A stretch of DNA of 5,844 nucleotides from Bacillota bacterium (GTDB lineage: Bacteria > Bacillota > Clostridia > Oscillospirales > Ruminococcaceae), in contig JAEXZK010000266.1 in NCBI GenBank assembly GCA_023451415.1, forward strand, positions 1 to 5,844, written 5' to 3'. This document shows, one piece after another, positions 5,559-5,844 of the stretch; position 1 is the first letter of the stretch; each line of letters begins with the position of its first letter. The position numbers were made by a program, and so were the translations under genes. The notes below the pieces were generated by a model, which was given only the letters and a program-made list of their open reading frames with translations, was not told where the DNA came from and searched no databases.

Positions 5559-5738
5559 TCCACAAGCGTGGGCCGGAGGACGCCCTGCGGCAACAGGACT
5601 GGGAGGGGCCTTTGCTGCAACACTGGCTCCTTCCCCTTCGGGCCCATCCTTGTGGAGATGCATATGACGCATTGCGCCCTCACGCCGTGCAGATGATAAC
5701 AAGGAAAGCGGGCCCCGCCACAGCGGGGCCCGCTTTTT
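5553..5738 (+). ncRNA. Unrecognised structured small RNA of about 186 nt, divergent from xre
   Basis: An independently transcribed RNA is supported by a promoter with the start at about 5553, a terminator ending at 5738, and strong folding between. The 5' end (5553-5574) pairs with 5641-5662 over 22 positions: 14 Watson-Crick pairs, one C-C mismatch, one G-U, then 6 more pairs. Inside, GGGAGGGGCC (5601-5610) pairs with GGCTCCTTCC (5625-5634) in a 10-bp hairpin with a 14-nt loop, and CCTG (5584-5587) pairs with CAGG (5594-5597) around CGGCAA. A tail of about 45 nt leads to the terminator. The three G-U pairs would be C-A mismatches on the opposite strand, so the rightward RNA is the folded one. 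I do not recognise it as SRP RNA, tmRNA, RNase P, T-box or a known riboswitch; 6S RNA is a weak alternative. Function is unknown. The divergent XRE protein probably controls it. Confidence 0.6.
5708..5738 (+). terminator. Strong GC-rich intrinsic terminator of the structured RNA
   Basis: An 11-bp perfect stem (GCGGGCCCCGC at 5708-5718 and GCGGGGCCCGC at 5723-5733) with a CACA loop is followed by TTTTT (5734-5738). AAA before the stem can extend the pairing. The rightward T-run is clear, although no rightward protein gene precedes it. Leftward it is followed by TTTCC, so it could also serve the truncated leftward gene at 5749-5844. Confidence 0.88.
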
Positions 5739-5748
5739 AAATCCTGCC

Positions 5749-5844
5749 TTATCCGGCCAGCGGGTTGCCGGTTGACCGCAGGGCAATCCGGCAAAGAGGC
5801 GGGGCGGTGAGCTTGTACAGGCTTTGCTGGCTCCGTCCGCAGGG
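5749..5844 (-). CDS. Possible C-terminal end of a leftward gene cut by the window edge
   Basis: Read leftward from the window edge, one frame stays open for 31 codons and ends at a TAA whose complement is 5749-5751; the last residues are RIALRSTGNPLAG. About three quarters of the codons end in G or C, like the two large genes, and the stop lies 10 bp before a hairpin that could terminate it. The piece is too short to assign a family, and the other two leftward frames are also open for most of this stretch, so it may not be coding. Confidence 0.35.
   Translation of the reverse strand, partial: PCGRSQQSLYKLTAPPLCRIALRSTGNPLAG

Noticed and set aside
5553..5662. A 110-bp MITE-like element with 22-bp terminal inverted repeats
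   Set aside because: No target-site duplication flanks the arms, the ends do not resemble known transposon termini, and the promoter, terminator and strand-specific G-U pairs favour an RNA gene. A genome-wide copy count would settle it.
5538..5696. A 52-codon cysteine-rich rightward frame (starts MLQYCCIST) inside the RNA region
   Set aside because: There is no ribosome-binding site before its ATG, and the ATG lies within the promoter -10 upstream of the predicted transcript start. The region is better explained by RNA structure.
5553..5738. 6S RNA, SRP RNA or a riboswitch
   Set aside because: The 5' end pairs with an internal segment rather than the 3' end, the internal bulge is very lopsided (26 versus 6 nt), and no conserved SRP, T-box or riboswitch motif is visible. 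6S cannot be fully excluded without an Rfam search.
5462..5794. A 110-codon leftward frame overlapping the xre start
   Set aside because: It has a TTG start with no ribosome-binding site, runs through the strong terminator hairpin and both repeats, and shows no recognisable domain.
1..5844. CRISPR arrays, tRNA or rRNA genes, insertion sequences
   Set aside because: No regularly spaced repeats, tRNA-like cloverleaf with the TTCGA arm, rRNA segments or transposase-like reading frames were seen.

Overview
The window suggests a strictly anaerobic, high-GC member of the Firmicutes, most like the gut Oscillospiraceae (the Flavonifractor/Pseudoflavonifractor/Intestinimonas kind). The reasons are a single-chain pyruvate:ferredoxin oxidoreductase, strong GGAGG ribosome-binding sites, GC-rich coding sequence with strong codon bias, and hairpin-plus-T-run terminators. 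The genus is an inference from style and was not confirmed by any search.

Left block (1-3871). The long leftward gene at 71-3616 encodes a complete pyruvate:ferredoxin (flavodoxin) oxidoreductase (nifJ/PFOR). It ends at a perfect 15-bp hairpin terminator at the window edge. About 255 bp of non-coding DNA follows, with a leftward promoter for nifJ, a rightward promoter for the next gene, and several small dyads between and over them.

Middle block (3872-5240). The rightward gene encodes a HlyC/CorC (CNNM-like) membrane protein with DUF21, CBS-pair and CorC_HlyC domains. The signature polar residues of its DUF21 domain look lost. It ends at a strong terminator that the convergent xre gene also runs into.

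Right block (5241-5844). This part differs in base composition. A small leftward gene for a Cro/CI-type (XRE) regulator is about 41% GC and uses TTA, CTA and ATA codons that its neighbours avoid. Upstream of it are two near-identical 21-bp repeats 33 bp apart; the second is an almost perfect palindrome. They overlap the -35 and the extended -10 of a rightward promoter. That promoter's predicted start falls on the first base of a 22-position inverted repeat. The transcript would be about 186 nt, highly structured, with no convincing ORF, and would end at an 11-bp GC hairpin followed by five T. The simplest reading is a divergent regulator/small-RNA module: a probably acquired XRE repressor controlling an unrecognised structured RNA. 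This is the most interesting feature of the window. The last 96 bases hold what may be the C-terminal end of another leftward gene cut by the window edge.

The nifJ and CorC-like genes are divergent, so they could share control from the intergenic region, but no pathway link between them is visible.
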